Shown here one piece after another: positions 50,753 through 59,060 of a stretch of DNA of 64,000 nucleotides. Source of the stretch: a bacterium (GTDB taxonomy: Bacteria; Sumerlaeota; Sumerlaeia; SLMS01). The stretch is taken from contig WGMQ01000020.1 in the NCBI GenBank assembly GCA_016125005.1, positions 1 to 64,000 on the forward strand, in the 5' to 3' direction. Both the position numbers and the translations under genes were made by a program. The notes beneath the pieces are model-generated. The model was given only the letters and a program-made list of their open reading frames with translations, was not told where the DNA came from and did not search any database. The stretch's first letter is position 1, and the number at the start of each line of letters is the position of its first letter.

Positions 50753-51094
50753 TTAGTCGAACCATTCGTCGGTCGGGTCAAAGGCAGGGATCGGCACGTT
50801 GACGATGCGCATGTTCCCCACGGCGCGATGGCGGCAGCCCGGTTGGATGAGCACCGCGGTGAGCGGCTTGACGGGGATCAGCTCGCCATCCAGCTCGAGA
50901 TGGCCTTCGCCGTCGAGCACGAGATAAATCTCGGTGAGCTTCTTATGGTAATGGGTCCGCGCATCCGCCGAGATGTCCACCATGTGCATGGTGGCGACGG
51001 TGTTCTCGGGGATGGTGAATGCGCGCCGAGTGCTGCCGCACGGGCATGCCACCGGTGGGATCTCATCCAGTTGTGACAGGAGATACCGCGGCAT
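50753..51094 (-). CDS. Cupin-domain protein, KdgF-like by context
   Basis: 113 aa from ATG 51094, AAGGAGG 9 nt upstream, overlapping the symporter stop by 32 bp. A single cupin: HYHKKLTEIYLVLDGEGHLE (His-x-His and Glu metal ligands), then LIQPGCRHRAVG. The N-terminus carries PCGSTRRAF, a feature of small sugar-related cupins. Context (symporter, lyases) suggests opening or rearranging unsaturated uronates, as KdgF does, but the sequence alone cannot prove it. Confidence 0.7.
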   Translation of the reverse strand: MPRYLLSQLDEIPPVACPCGSTRRAFTIPENTVATMHMVDISADARTHYHKKLTEIYLVLDGEGHLELDGELIPVKPLTAVLIQPGCRHRAVGNMRIVNVPIPAFDPTDEWFD

Positions 51095-52883
51095 CGACTT
51101 GCGCCTCCTTCAGGACGGACTTGGCGAAACGAATGGCAGACCAATGCAGCGCAGCGCCGACAGCCACGATGATGCCGCCCACCACGATGAAGCAGATGCG
51201 GCCTCCGATCGAGTTCGGGAAAACGAACGCCAAGAGGGCCACGAAGCCGCCGTAGATGTAGCACATGCGGGCGAGCATCTTCCCCTGCTTGTCGTCGGTG
51301 CCCTTGCCGATTTCCTTGGCATAATTGACCGGAGTCGACATGCGCTCGAAGAATTCATCCGCATTCTTGCGGTATTTCTCGGGGGCGTACTTGTAGAAGA
51401 GTGTGGTCCCAATGAACCAAGTGGTGCAGAAAAGCGTGTTCCCCGCGATCCCGGCGATCAGGGAGAAATCCGCAGCCTCGCGCTTCGTAAGAGCGCCGAA
51501 CCCGAACACACCAGGATCGAGTTTGCCGATGTCGAACGGGCCGAACTTCAACCCCTCCACCACCACACCAACGATGAAGCCAACAACCACCGTGGTCCAG
51601 GCCCCCCAGGCGGGCACGTTCTTGATAAACACGCCGAGGAGCAGCGGCATCGCATAGGGCACCGCCACCAGTCCGCCGAAAAGCACCATCGTGTTGAAGA
51701 GGTCGAGTTCCTGGTTCGCGTTCAGCACCAGTGTCAGCAGGATGATGACAATGCCGAAGAGCAGAGAAACAAACTTGCCGACGAAGAGCAGTTCGCCTTC
51801 CCCGGCCTGCTTGCGAAGCAGCGGCTTGTAGACACTCTTCACGAAGATTCCCGCGTTGCGATTCAAACCGGAGTCCATGGAGGACATGGTCGCCGCGAAG
51901 ATGCCGCAAACGAGCAGGCCCATCATGCCGGAGGGGACAGTCTGCGACGCCATAAAGATGTAGGCGCCTTCCTGCGGATTCTTGAGCGCCGGAAACGCGC
52001 TGGCCAGGTTCGGCTCGATGATCGCAGCGGCCATCGGCGGGATGAACCAGATGAATGGACCGACGATCATCAGAAAGGCGGCGAAGGCCGCTGCCTTTCG
52101 CGCATGTCCGCCATCCTTCGCGCACAGGTAACGGTAGGAATCGAGCATGCTGTTTGTCTTGATGATCTGGGCGATGATGGTGGCTGTCACCCACATCCAG
52201 ACGATGTTGCTGTTCGCCGTCTCCGTCCAGTTGAAGTGGCTGCTGGGCACGCGATCAACGAAGCCGGAGAATCCGCCCACGCGCGAATCGGCCAGAGTCA
52301 GGACGGCGATCAATACCGCCACCGCCATGAGCAGTACCATCTGGATGAAGTCGCTCGCCACGACGGCCCAGGCGCCGCCGGATACCGAGATGAACACCAC
52401 CAGGATACCCACGGCCCAGATGGTCGTGACCGTGTCCATCTCGAAGGCCTGAGAGGAAAAGATCGCCAAGCCGTTGAGCCAGATGGCCGCGTAGAAGAAG
52501 CTGATTGGAAGCTGGAGCCAGGTGAAGATCTGCTCGTTCCCGGCGCCGAAACGGTCACGAACGGCCTCGAGCGGCGTTGTGGTTCTCATGCTGCGGAAGC
52601 GCGCTGCCGTGATCCCCCAGTTGACCAGATAGCCTGCTGCGTTACCGAAGAAGATCACGGCGATGATGGTGCCGTCCACATAAGCCTTTCCAGCCGCACC
52701 GGTGAAGGTCCAGGCACTGAACTGGGTCATGAACGCCGTTGCGCCGACGATCCACCAAACCATGGATCCGCCACCACGGAAGTAGTCGCTCGAATCCTTG
52801 TTCATGTTTCGGACCACGACGCCGATCCCAAACATGAAGACGAAGTAGAAGAACAAGACAATGTAGTCGTAGGTCGTCAGCAA
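51063..52883 (-). CDS. SSS-family sodium:solute symporter
   Basis: 606 aa from TTG 52883 (GGAAGGAG 7 nt upstream); an ATG at 52916 is possible. About 13-14 membrane helices; typical SSS stretches FMTQFSAWTFTGAAGKAYVD and the Na2-site region ATMSSMDSGLNRNAGIFVK. Transports a sugar acid or oligosaccharide with Na+ across the inner membrane. In alginate degraders such symporters import unsaturated uronates (ToaA-like). No TonB-dependent SusC/SusD pair is in the window, so this is the only transporter seen for the pathway. Confidence 0.88.
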   Translation of the reverse strand: MLTTYDYIVLFFYFVFMFGIGVVVRNMNKDSSDYFRGGGSMVWWIVGATAFMTQFSAWTFTGAAGKAYVDGTIIAVIFFGNAAGYLVNWGITAARFRSMRTTTPLEAVRDRFGAGNEQIFTWLQLPISFFYAAIWLNGLAIFSSQAFEMDTVTTIWAVGILVVFISVSGGAWAVVASDFIQMVLLMAVAVLIAVLTLADSRVGGFSGFVDRVPSSHFNWTETANSNIVWMWVTATIIAQIIKTNSMLDSYRYLCAKDGGHARKAAAFAAFLMIVGPFIWFIPPMAAAIIEPNLASAFPALKNPQEGAYIFMASQTVPSGMMGLLVCGIFAATMSSMDSGLNRNAGIFVKSVYKPLLRKQAGEGELLFVGKFVSLLFGIVIILLTLVLNANQELDLFNTMVLFGGLVAVPYAMPLLLGVFIKNVPAWGAWTTVVVGFIVGVVVEGLKFGPFDIGKLDPGVFGFGALTKREAADFSLIAGIAGNTLFCTTWFIGTTLFYKYAPEKYRKNADEFFERMSTPVNYAKEIGKGTDDKQGKMLARMCYIYGGFVALLAFVFPNSIGGRICFIVVGGIIVAVGAALHWSAIRFAKSVLKEAQVDAAVSPVTTG

Positions 52884-53929
52884 GCGGCTGCTCCTTCCGG
52901 ATAGACAATCACGCATCCCATGATCGGCGAGTTATCGGCAAAGGCGTGCGACAATCCCTCCGACACTCCCTCCAGTTCTAGACGGTGGGAGGTGAGCGAC
53001 CAGACATCGATTGCCCCCTCCGCCAACCACTCCATGCAAAGCTCCAAATTTCGGCGCGTATCCCAGCGAACATGGACAGGCGGATAGTCCCCGCCACGCT
53101 CCCACGCGGGATCGTGGTAGCCGGGCCCCGTGCGCGAGGCCTGCACCACGTCGATGTTAGTCATGGGCCGAGTCTTGAAGGTGAAGTCCCCGTGCCCCAC
53201 CACCACGATACGCCCCGTGGGATGGCCATCGGGGGAAACCTTCATGCAGGCAACCGTCTTGTCCCACAGCGCCTCTGCGCTGCCATTCATGGCCCAGATG
53301 GCGACGTCCAGTCCTTCTCCCCGCGTCCATTGCCGCGTGGCGTCAATGCACTGGGGGGAACTGGAATCCATAACGGGCTCGATCCGAACACGATGGGCAA
53401 AGTCCAGAGCTGTAGCGCTGATGTCCCATCCGGCCACGCGGCAGCCGATGCGGCGAAGGATTTGGGCAGTCAAATTCCCCAGGATTCCCAAGCCGGCGAC
53501 CAGCACCCGATCTCCCGGATGAAGGCCCGCACGACGCACGGCAAAGAGCGCGGTCGCCAGCAGCATCGCATAGCTCCCGTCCTCGAAGCTAACACCAGCG
53601 GGTAACGCCACCACTAGGTTCGCGGGAACGACGATACTCGTTGCATGGCAGGCGTAGCCTGCGCCGATGGCCGCGACGCGGTCGCCCACGGTGAGTCCCG
53701 AGACTCCCTGACCCAGTTCCGCCACGACACCGGTTGCGCTATATCCGAAAACCACGTCGTGTGGGGCTTTGGGTCGGCGCTCGCGAAGCGCTCCCCAACC
53801 GCCGAGTTCCGACCCGGGGCTGATCAGCGAGCAGCGAGTCTCGATCCGCACCATACCGGCACCAACGACGGGCGACGGGACGTCGCGCACATCGAGTCCG
53901 GTACTAGTGCGAATCAGGGCACGAATCAT
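52877..53929 (-). CDS. Medium-chain dehydrogenase (MDR, zinc-independent-like)
   Basis: 350 aa from ATG 53929, overlapping the beta-helix gene stop by 4 bp. MDR fold: SPGSELGGWG and FGYSATGVVAELGQGVSGL at the N-terminus, then cofactor-binding GLGILGNLTAQILRR. The usual catalytic zinc Cys/His set is not evident. Oxidises or reduces a sugar-type alcohol/ketone in this operon. Its stop overlaps the symporter start. Confidence 0.78.
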   Translation of the reverse strand: MIRALIRTSTGLDVRDVPSPVVGAGMVRIETRCSLISPGSELGGWGALRERRPKAPHDVVFGYSATGVVAELGQGVSGLTVGDRVAAIGAGYACHATSIVVPANLVVALPAGVSFEDGSYAMLLATALFAVRRAGLHPGDRVLVAGLGILGNLTAQILRRIGCRVAGWDISATALDFAHRVRIEPVMDSSSPQCIDATRQWTRGEGLDVAIWAMNGSAEALWDKTVACMKVSPDGHPTGRIVVVGHGDFTFKTRPMTNIDVVQASRTGPGYHDPAWERGGDYPPVHVRWDTRRNLELCMEWLAEGAIDVWSLTSHRLELEGVSEGLSHAFADNSPIMGCVIVYPEGAAAC

Positions 53930-55560
53930 TCTTCTGACGCACTCCCTGCCGATGCCTGGTCCTGCACGGGCGGTGCCTTCTTCCATTCGGGGAGCGGCGT
54001 ATTGCGCAGCGTCGTCCACTCTGTCTGAACCTGCTTCACCCACGCGGGCAAGGTTCCGAGTCGGAGTTCCAACTGTGCCTCGTAGAGCGACTCGGGCTGC
54101 ACCGGCGTGCCGAGCGACTCGACGAGCTCGAAGTTCGCAGTCTCGAAGGTCGATGGAGTTCCGTGAAATCCGACCACGATCGGCATCAGGAAGCTGTCAC
54201 GCTTCTTGAGGTCCCAAAGGTCGAAGTGCATCGGCTTCTTGCCCAGATACTCGTAATTCCAAAGTGTCCAGTAGCGCAGGTGATGCGGCATTCCCTGAAC
54301 CGGTCCGCCCGATCCGTATAGACTGCCGCCCTTGGTGTTATCGTGGAGCGTGGCAATCGGCTGGCCGCTGTGTGAATCGACCCGCCCCTCGGGGTTGAAC
54401 TGGCAGCGCCAGTAAACGGTCCCGGCGGCCTGGTATCCAACACTGGGGCCGTGCCACATGTGGGCCCGGTCCTCGATCAGCCCGCCGAAGACGCCATAGC
54501 CCGCGCGAGTGTGGATGCCGAAGTGAGCGGGATTCCCCGCCATGATGAGCTGGATGGCGGAAAGTTGGGCGCTCGAGCGGATCTCGATCGCGTGGTTCAC
54601 ATTGATGAAGGAACAGCGACGGATCCAGCTATTCGCCACGCCCTCCACACGCAGGATGCTCCAGGCGCCGTCATCGAAGGCACTGCGATGATGGATGAAG
54701 TCCTGCTCGAAGCCGCCATAGAAGCACAGGTCCTCAACGCCAACCTCCTCCATGGGCGCGAAAGGTCGAAGGGTCCACTCCCAGGCGGGATTGACGTTGG
54801 CCCGCAGCGGTTCCACGAAAGTGACCGTGTTCCCTGCGACGGAGGCGATGCGATGGCGCTCGGTGACCAGTAAGCCATCCTGAAGGATTCGTGTCCAGTC
54901 GGGACGCGCTTCCTGGGGGGCGAGGAACTCGGCCACGGCCTCGGTGCTCTGCATGTGAAGAGTCACGCGCATCCCCGGCTTGAGCTTCGCCGTGCTGTCG
55001 ACCGTGAGCGTGAACTTCTCGCGCTGTGAAGGCGCTGTCACGCGGGCCAGCTTCGTCCCGGGATCAAACTTATCCTTCGGTTTGATCTGCACATAGAACG
55101 GCGTGGAGTACATCTTGGTGGGGTCCTCGGGATCGCCGTTCCGGACAAAGCGGAGGATCGAGCCATCCTTGCCGAACCCCGCGCCACGCAGCACGATGCC
55201 GCCTTTGCTGATGCGGATCGGGTCCATTTCATCGGTATCGGTGAAGAGTCGATACTCCCCCGCCGGGAAGTAGACGACCCCTCCGCCCGCATCCTCCGCC
55301 GCGGTGACGGTGCGCCGCACCGCGGGCAGATCGGACACCTCATCGTTGGGGATGGCGCCGTACTTTGTCACATCGAAGATCGGCCCGGCGACGTCGGGAA
55401 TGGCGCGCTCGCCATCGTGATAGCCGGCCCAGGAAAAGTCGGGCAGGATCGGCTCGGCGCCGGTCTTGCGCGCGGTCACGAACTGCTCCCACGTCGGCGA
55501 GACACCCGCCGAAATCGGGGCCGCCAACACCAGTGCTACTGCGATCAATAGGTTACGCAT
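53926..55560 (-). CDS. Secreted beta-helix (pectate-lyase-3-like) protein
   Basis: 544 aa from ATG 55560 with GGAGA upstream. Signal peptide 1-18. IFDVTKYGAIPNDEVSDLPA and the later stretches RRCSFINVNHAIEIRSSAQL and HFGIHTRAGYGVFGGLIEDR match the 766-aa protein at 41284-43584 nearly block for block, but the discoidin domain is missing. A putative polysaccharide lyase or binding protein. Located between uxuA (16-bp overlap) and the MDR gene. Octamer at 54316 encodes Leu-Tyr with a CTA codon. Confidence 0.8.
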   Translation of the reverse strand: MRNLLIAVALVLAAPISAGVSPTWEQFVTARKTGAEPILPDFSWAGYHDGERAIPDVAGPIFDVTKYGAIPNDEVSDLPAVRRTVTAAEDAGGGVVYFPAGEYRLFTDTDEMDPIRISKGGIVLRGAGFGKDGSILRFVRNGDPEDPTKMYSTPFYVQIKPKDKFDPGTKLARVTAPSQREKFTLTVDSTAKLKPGMRVTLHMQSTEAVAEFLAPQEARPDWTRILQDGLLVTERHRIASVAGNTVTFVEPLRANVNPAWEWTLRPFAPMEEVGVEDLCFYGGFEQDFIHHRSAFDDGAWSILRVEGVANSWIRRCSFINVNHAIEIRSSAQLSAIQLIMAGNPAHFGIHTRAGYGVFGGLIEDRAHMWHGPSVGYQAAGTVYWRCQFNPEGRVDSHSGQPIATLHDNTKGGSLYGSGGPVQGMPHHLRYWTLWNYEYLGKKPMHFDLWDLKKRDSFLMPIVVGFHGTPSTFETANFELVESLGTPVQPESLYEAQLELRLGTLPAWVKQVQTEWTTLRNTPLPEWKKAPPVQDQASAGSASEE

Positions 55561-56645
55561 GAAGTCTCCAATCTTGGTTCCGTCTCGACGGCGACAATGG
55601 CAGCACGCATGTATCCAAGGGCGAAGGCCATTCCCGCGTGCCAAGGTGCGTCGCAGGTTACGTAAGGCGTGTGATCGGGAATGAGGACTCCCCGATAGTT
55701 GTTGCGATGAAGGACCGAGAGAAGGCGCAGCATGTCGATGTCGCCTTCATCCACGAAAGTCTCGCGATAGACGGGGACCTGGCCCTTCACGTTGCGAAAG
55801 TGGATATACGCGATTCGGTTTTCCGCGGCGTGACGGGCAGCGGCGCGATAGACATCCGCCCCGGGCATTTCGGCAATGGTTCCCGCACAGAACTCGAGCT
55901 TGAGAGCCGGGCTGGGGAAGCGCGACGTGAGCTCCGAGAGATGGTGCTCGCGGTGCATGAATCGCGGCGTGTCTCGTACCCGCTCGAGAGGCGGATCGTC
56001 GGGATGGGCGGCGAGCACCACGCCCGACTCCCCGGCAACGGGAAGGACGGCCTCCAGAAAGCGCTCGTGGCGCGAAAGTAGTTCCTCGCGACTGATGGCG
56101 GGGACGCGCCCCGGAGCTGCCGACGGATCGTAGTGCCGGTTCCACACAGCGCCGTTTGGGATCGGTTCCTGCACCACTGGGTCGTCACCGCGGAACTCGA
56201 CAGAGCTGGCTCCGCCGCGCGCCAGGGGACCGCGCTTGGTTCCCCAGACACCCGCCAGCGTGAAATTGTAGCCAAGGCAAGGGATGCCTGCCTCGCCGAG
56301 GCGACGCACCAGTTCCTTCAAGCCATCCAGTTGCGAGTCGCGCTCTGGGCCATCGAGAAGCACATCATGCCAAAGGGCCGGATTGAGATTCTCCAGGGCA
56401 GCGAGGGTTAGCCCCTCGGCCTCTACCTTCTCGCGAATGCCGCGCAGTTCGGCGACCGTCCAGATTCTCCCTCGCGCACCTGACACGTCCCACATTTTCG
56501 CGTCGGCATCGAAGGCAGAGCGCGGAACCAGCCCTTCGTGGTAGTCCGCCATGTGGACCACCACCGCCTCGCACGACAGCTGACGGGCGAACCGGAGATT
56601 CTCCGTCGTCAGCATGCGTGCGTATAGACCAAGGCCGAGTTTCAA
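55545..56645 (-). CDS. uxuA: Mannonate dehydratase
   Basis: 366 aa. Dehydrates D-mannonate to KDG, using Fe2+/Mn2+ in a TIM barrel. Signatures: AAHPDDPPLERVRDTPR (metal/substrate His and Asp), LKLEFCAGTIAEM, AYIHFRNVKG, VLIPDHTPY. Length is that of UxuA. With UxaC and the mannonate oxidoreductase it completes the glucuronate-to-KDG branch, feeding KdgK and Eda of the 30576-24639 operon. It lies 15 bp behind the aldo/keto reductase. Octamer at 56622. Confidence 0.92.
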   Translation of the reverse strand: MKLGLGLYARMLTTENLRFARQLSCEAVVVHMADYHEGLVPRSAFDADAKMWDVSGARGRIWTVAELRGIREKVEAEGLTLAALENLNPALWHDVLLDGPERDSQLDGLKELVRRLGEAGIPCLGYNFTLAGVWGTKRGPLARGGASSVEFRGDDPVVQEPIPNGAVWNRHYDPSAAPGRVPAISREELLSRHERFLEAVLPVAGESGVVLAAHPDDPPLERVRDTPRFMHREHHLSELTSRFPSPALKLEFCAGTIAEMPGADVYRAAARHAAENRIAYIHFRNVKGQVPVYRETFVDEGDIDMLRLLSVLHRNNYRGVLIPDHTPYVTCDAPWHAGMAFALGYMRAAIVAVETEPRLETSCVTY

Positions 56646-56660
56646 GTCCTAATGTCCCCT

Positions 56661-57680
56661 TTAGCGGATGCGAGCGTTGGCGCCCGACTGCCAGTAATCG
56701 GGATTGTTGCCCAATTTCCTGAGCAGCGGCTCGGTGACTGCGTCCAGCTTTGCCATGACATCAGCGGGCAGGACCCGCGTGATGCCCTCCCAGTTGGAGC
56801 GAAGTTGCTCCGGCGTGCGTGCTCCCGTCAACACACAGGTCATCCAGGGCTTGGAAGCAGTCCATGCGAGCGCCAACTGCTCCATCGGCAGCCCGAGTCC
56901 GTCCGCGATCTCGCGGATTTCCGCCAGCGCCTTGTTCACCTCAGCTTCTGCCCCGGGCTCTCCGTGACGCGAATCGGGACGGTCGGGACGGAAGTGGCGC
57001 GTCCGAAGGCGGATCGGCGGCACATCGTCAATCGTGTGGTACTTGCCAGAGAGAATGCCCTGAAGGAGGGCCATGTAGCCCATGATGCCGACTCCCCGCT
57101 CGACGCAGAGCGGAACAACCTCCGACTCGATTGCGCGAGAGAGCAGGTTGTAGTGCATCTGGTTGATGCCGATGGACATGCCGGTGGCGAGCGCCTCGCC
57201 CAAATCCTGCACGCCGTAGTTGCTCACGCCGATCACGCGAATCTTTCCCTCGGACTGGAGGGTCATCAGTTCCTCATAGGCCGCCTGAACCGGGAAGTCG
57301 CGGATGGGCCAATGCACCATGTAGATATCGATGTAGTCGGTCTGGAGTCGCTGGAGGCTTCCCTCCAGGCGCTCGCGGATGCGACCCGTCGCGCAGTGAA
57401 CCGGATTGATCTTGGTGCCGATCACCGCTTTGTCGCGGCGCCCCTTGAGGACGCGGCCGAGCGCCTCCTCGCTGCGCCCGGAATTGTACATCTCCGCCTC
57501 GTCGAAATAGTTCACGCCCAGTTCCAGCGCAGCCGAGATCAGATTGTGAGCCTCGCGTTCATCATGACCGCCCCAGTAGTCTCCCTCCTGCCCCCCGAAC
57601 ATCCAACAGCCAAGCCCCAACACCGAGATTTCCAAACCACTTTGCCCGACGGGCCTGAGCTCCAACGCGCTGGGATTCAT
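56661..57680 (-). CDS. Aldo/keto reductase
   Basis: 339 aa from ATG 57680 (the frame extends to 57863 but that part overlaps the operators). AKR catalytic tetrad: D60 and Y65 in YFDEAEMYNSG, K90 in VIGTKINPVH, H123 in YMVHWPI. NADPH-dependent reduction of a sugar aldehyde or uronate is likely. First gene of operon C, divergent from the LacI gene across the two operators. Confidence 0.86.
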   Translation of the reverse strand: MNPSALELRPVGQSGLEISVLGLGCWMFGGQEGDYWGGHDEREAHNLISAALELGVNYFDEAEMYNSGRSEEALGRVLKGRRDKAVIGTKINPVHCATGRIRERLEGSLQRLQTDYIDIYMVHWPIRDFPVQAAYEELMTLQSEGKIRVIGVSNYGVQDLGEALATGMSIGINQMHYNLLSRAIESEVVPLCVERGVGIMGYMALLQGILSGKYHTIDDVPPIRLRTRHFRPDRPDSRHGEPGAEAEVNKALAEIREIADGLGLPMEQLALAWTASKPWMTCVLTGARTPEQLRSNWEGITRVLPADVMAKLDAVTEPLLRKLGNNPDYWQSGANARIR

Positions 57681-57801
57681 CTGTCGTTCCTTATATGTTG
57701 AGTTGCCCCCTGGAGTGTCACGGGCGGGGGGAATCCTGTAATGAAGGAGGGCATTAGCCCAGTTCCCCCCGAGACTGACAATCGGGCGCGGGATGTCAAT
57801 G

Positions 57802-57815
57802 CTAACCCGCGTTAG
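57802..57815. promoter_or_regulatory. LacI-type operator 4
   Basis: CTAACCCGCGTTAG, 13 of 14 palindrome matches, in the AKR-LacI intergenic region. It lies 121 bp from the AKR start and 69 bp from the LacI start, so it can control both divergent units. Confidence 0.78.
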
Positions 57816-57858
57816 TAAAAGGTTTTTTTGGAACGCCGTTTGGTCGAAAGACTCCATT

Positions 57859-57872
57859 CTCACACGAGTTAG
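57859..57872. promoter_or_regulatory. LacI-type operator 5 (degenerate)
   Basis: CTCACACGAGTTAG matches the consensus at 11 of 14 positions with a good right half (GAGTTAG). It lies 57 bp from operator 4 centre to centre and 12 bp before the LacI start codon, fitting autoregulation. Confidence 0.6.
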
Positions 57873-57884
57873 TCTAAACTTTTT

Positions 57885-59027
57885 ATGGCGGCGCTCGAAC
57901 CATCGCGATGTGCGCGCTCTCTGCCCTTGCCAACAGGGGGCTGCGGGTACCTATTGGATGCTGTTGCGGCAGCAACACATCCTATCCGTTTGGAAATCCT
58001 TCGCGTGGCCATCAAGCGCCCCAAATCCGTCACCATGGCGACGATCGCCCAGCAAGCGGGAGTCGCCCGCACCACCGTCAGTTTTATCCTGAGCGGGCAC
58101 TATCGCGAACGGGGTATTTCGGAGAAAACCGCGGAGCGCGTCCGCGCCATCGTGGAGGAGATGCAGTTCGTCCCCAACGAGACAGCGCGAAGCCTGAGTC
58201 GTCGACGCACGGGCCTGATCGGAATCTTCCTCCCCGGCTTTAACTCGTCGTGGGGAGAGGCGGTTGTGCAGGGCATTCGAGCCCGACTTTTCAACGCAGA
58301 TGGTTATGTGCCGCTCATCGCCTCGCAGCACGATGAGGCCGACTGGGAGGAGCGTGAGATCAAGCTCCTGATCGAGCGCGACGTGGAGGCCATCGTTTGC
58401 TGCCCAACGGTGAAGACTGAGAACTACCGTCGCATCATGGATCGGGGCATTCCCCTCGTGTTTATCGGACATCGTGCCAGCGGTCTTCCTGATGCGAGTT
58501 TCGTCGCCTGGGACGGTGTCAAGGTGGCCGCCGCCGCCGTGCGGCACCTGATCTCGAAGGGGCGCCGCCGCATCGCATTCCTCGGCCGCGGACACGAGAA
58601 CCCCACGAGCAGCGAGCGCTATCTCGGCTATCGGCAGGCGATGCTGGAGGCCGGACTGGAGCTGCGCGAGGATTGGCGTCTCGAAGTCCCCGATTATTTC
58701 GATCCCAAGGGTATCGTCCGGAGTGCCTTCAAGAAGAAGGATCGCCCCGATGCGCTCCTCTGCGACCTGTGGCTGCACGCGCTCCATACGCTGGAGACTC
58801 TCGACGAGATCCCTCTCGATATCCCCAAGGACGTGGCGGTTCTGGCGCTCGGCGATTCTCTCTTCTGCCGTCACCGTCGCATCAATCTGTCGACGGTCGT
58901 GGAACCCGCGGGTCACATCGGACAGCTGGCGGCCGAGATCGCCTTGTCACTGATTCAGAAACCCGACCAGGAACCTATCCAGCGCCTCATCGGCGACTAC
59001 GTGATTGAGGATCGTGGGACCACGTAA
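57885..59027 (+). CDS. LacI-family transcriptional regulator
   Basis: 380 aa from ATG 57885; if translation starts at the ATG of MATIAQQAGVARTTVSFILS (58035), the first 50 residues are not made. That stretch is the helix-turn-helix, followed by the hinge helix NETARSLSRR and the periplasmic-binding-protein-like ligand domain (GLIGIFLPGFNSSWGEAVVQ on). Most likely it binds the six CTAACGCGCGTTAG-type operators in this window and is released by a uronate-derived ligand. Two operators lie directly upstream. LacI proteins favour palindromes with a central CpG, as found here. Confidence 0.9.
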   Translation: MAALEPSRCARSLPLPTGGCGYLLDAVAAATHPIRLEILRVAIKRPKSVTMATIAQQAGVARTTVSFILSGHYRERGISEKTAERVRAIVEEMQFVPNETARSLSRRRTGLIGIFLPGFNSSWGEAVVQGIRARLFNADGYVPLIASQHDEADWEEREIKLLIERDVEAIVCCPTVKTENYRRIMDRGIPLVFIGHRASGLPDASFVAWDGVKVAAAAVRHLISKGRRRIAFLGRGHENPTSSERYLGYRQAMLEAGLELREDWRLEVPDYFDPKGIVRSAFKKKDRPDALLCDLWLHALHTLETLDEIPLDIPKDVAVLALGDSLFCRHRRINLSTVVEPAGHIGQLAAEIALSLIQKPDQEPIQRLIGDYVIEDRGTT

Positions 59028-59060
59028 TCGCTCGGCTGGATAGACAGCAACCCATGCTGG

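Noticed and set aside
50973-52904. 643-codon open frame on the plus strand
   Set aside because: Antisense to the SSS symporter; its His/Asp/Glu-rich sequence is what a reversed membrane-protein gene gives.
57681-57863. N-terminal extension of the aldo/keto reductase to 57863
   Set aside because: The extension covers two operators and is unlike AKR proteins; MNPSALELRPVGQSGLEIS at 57680 is the family start.
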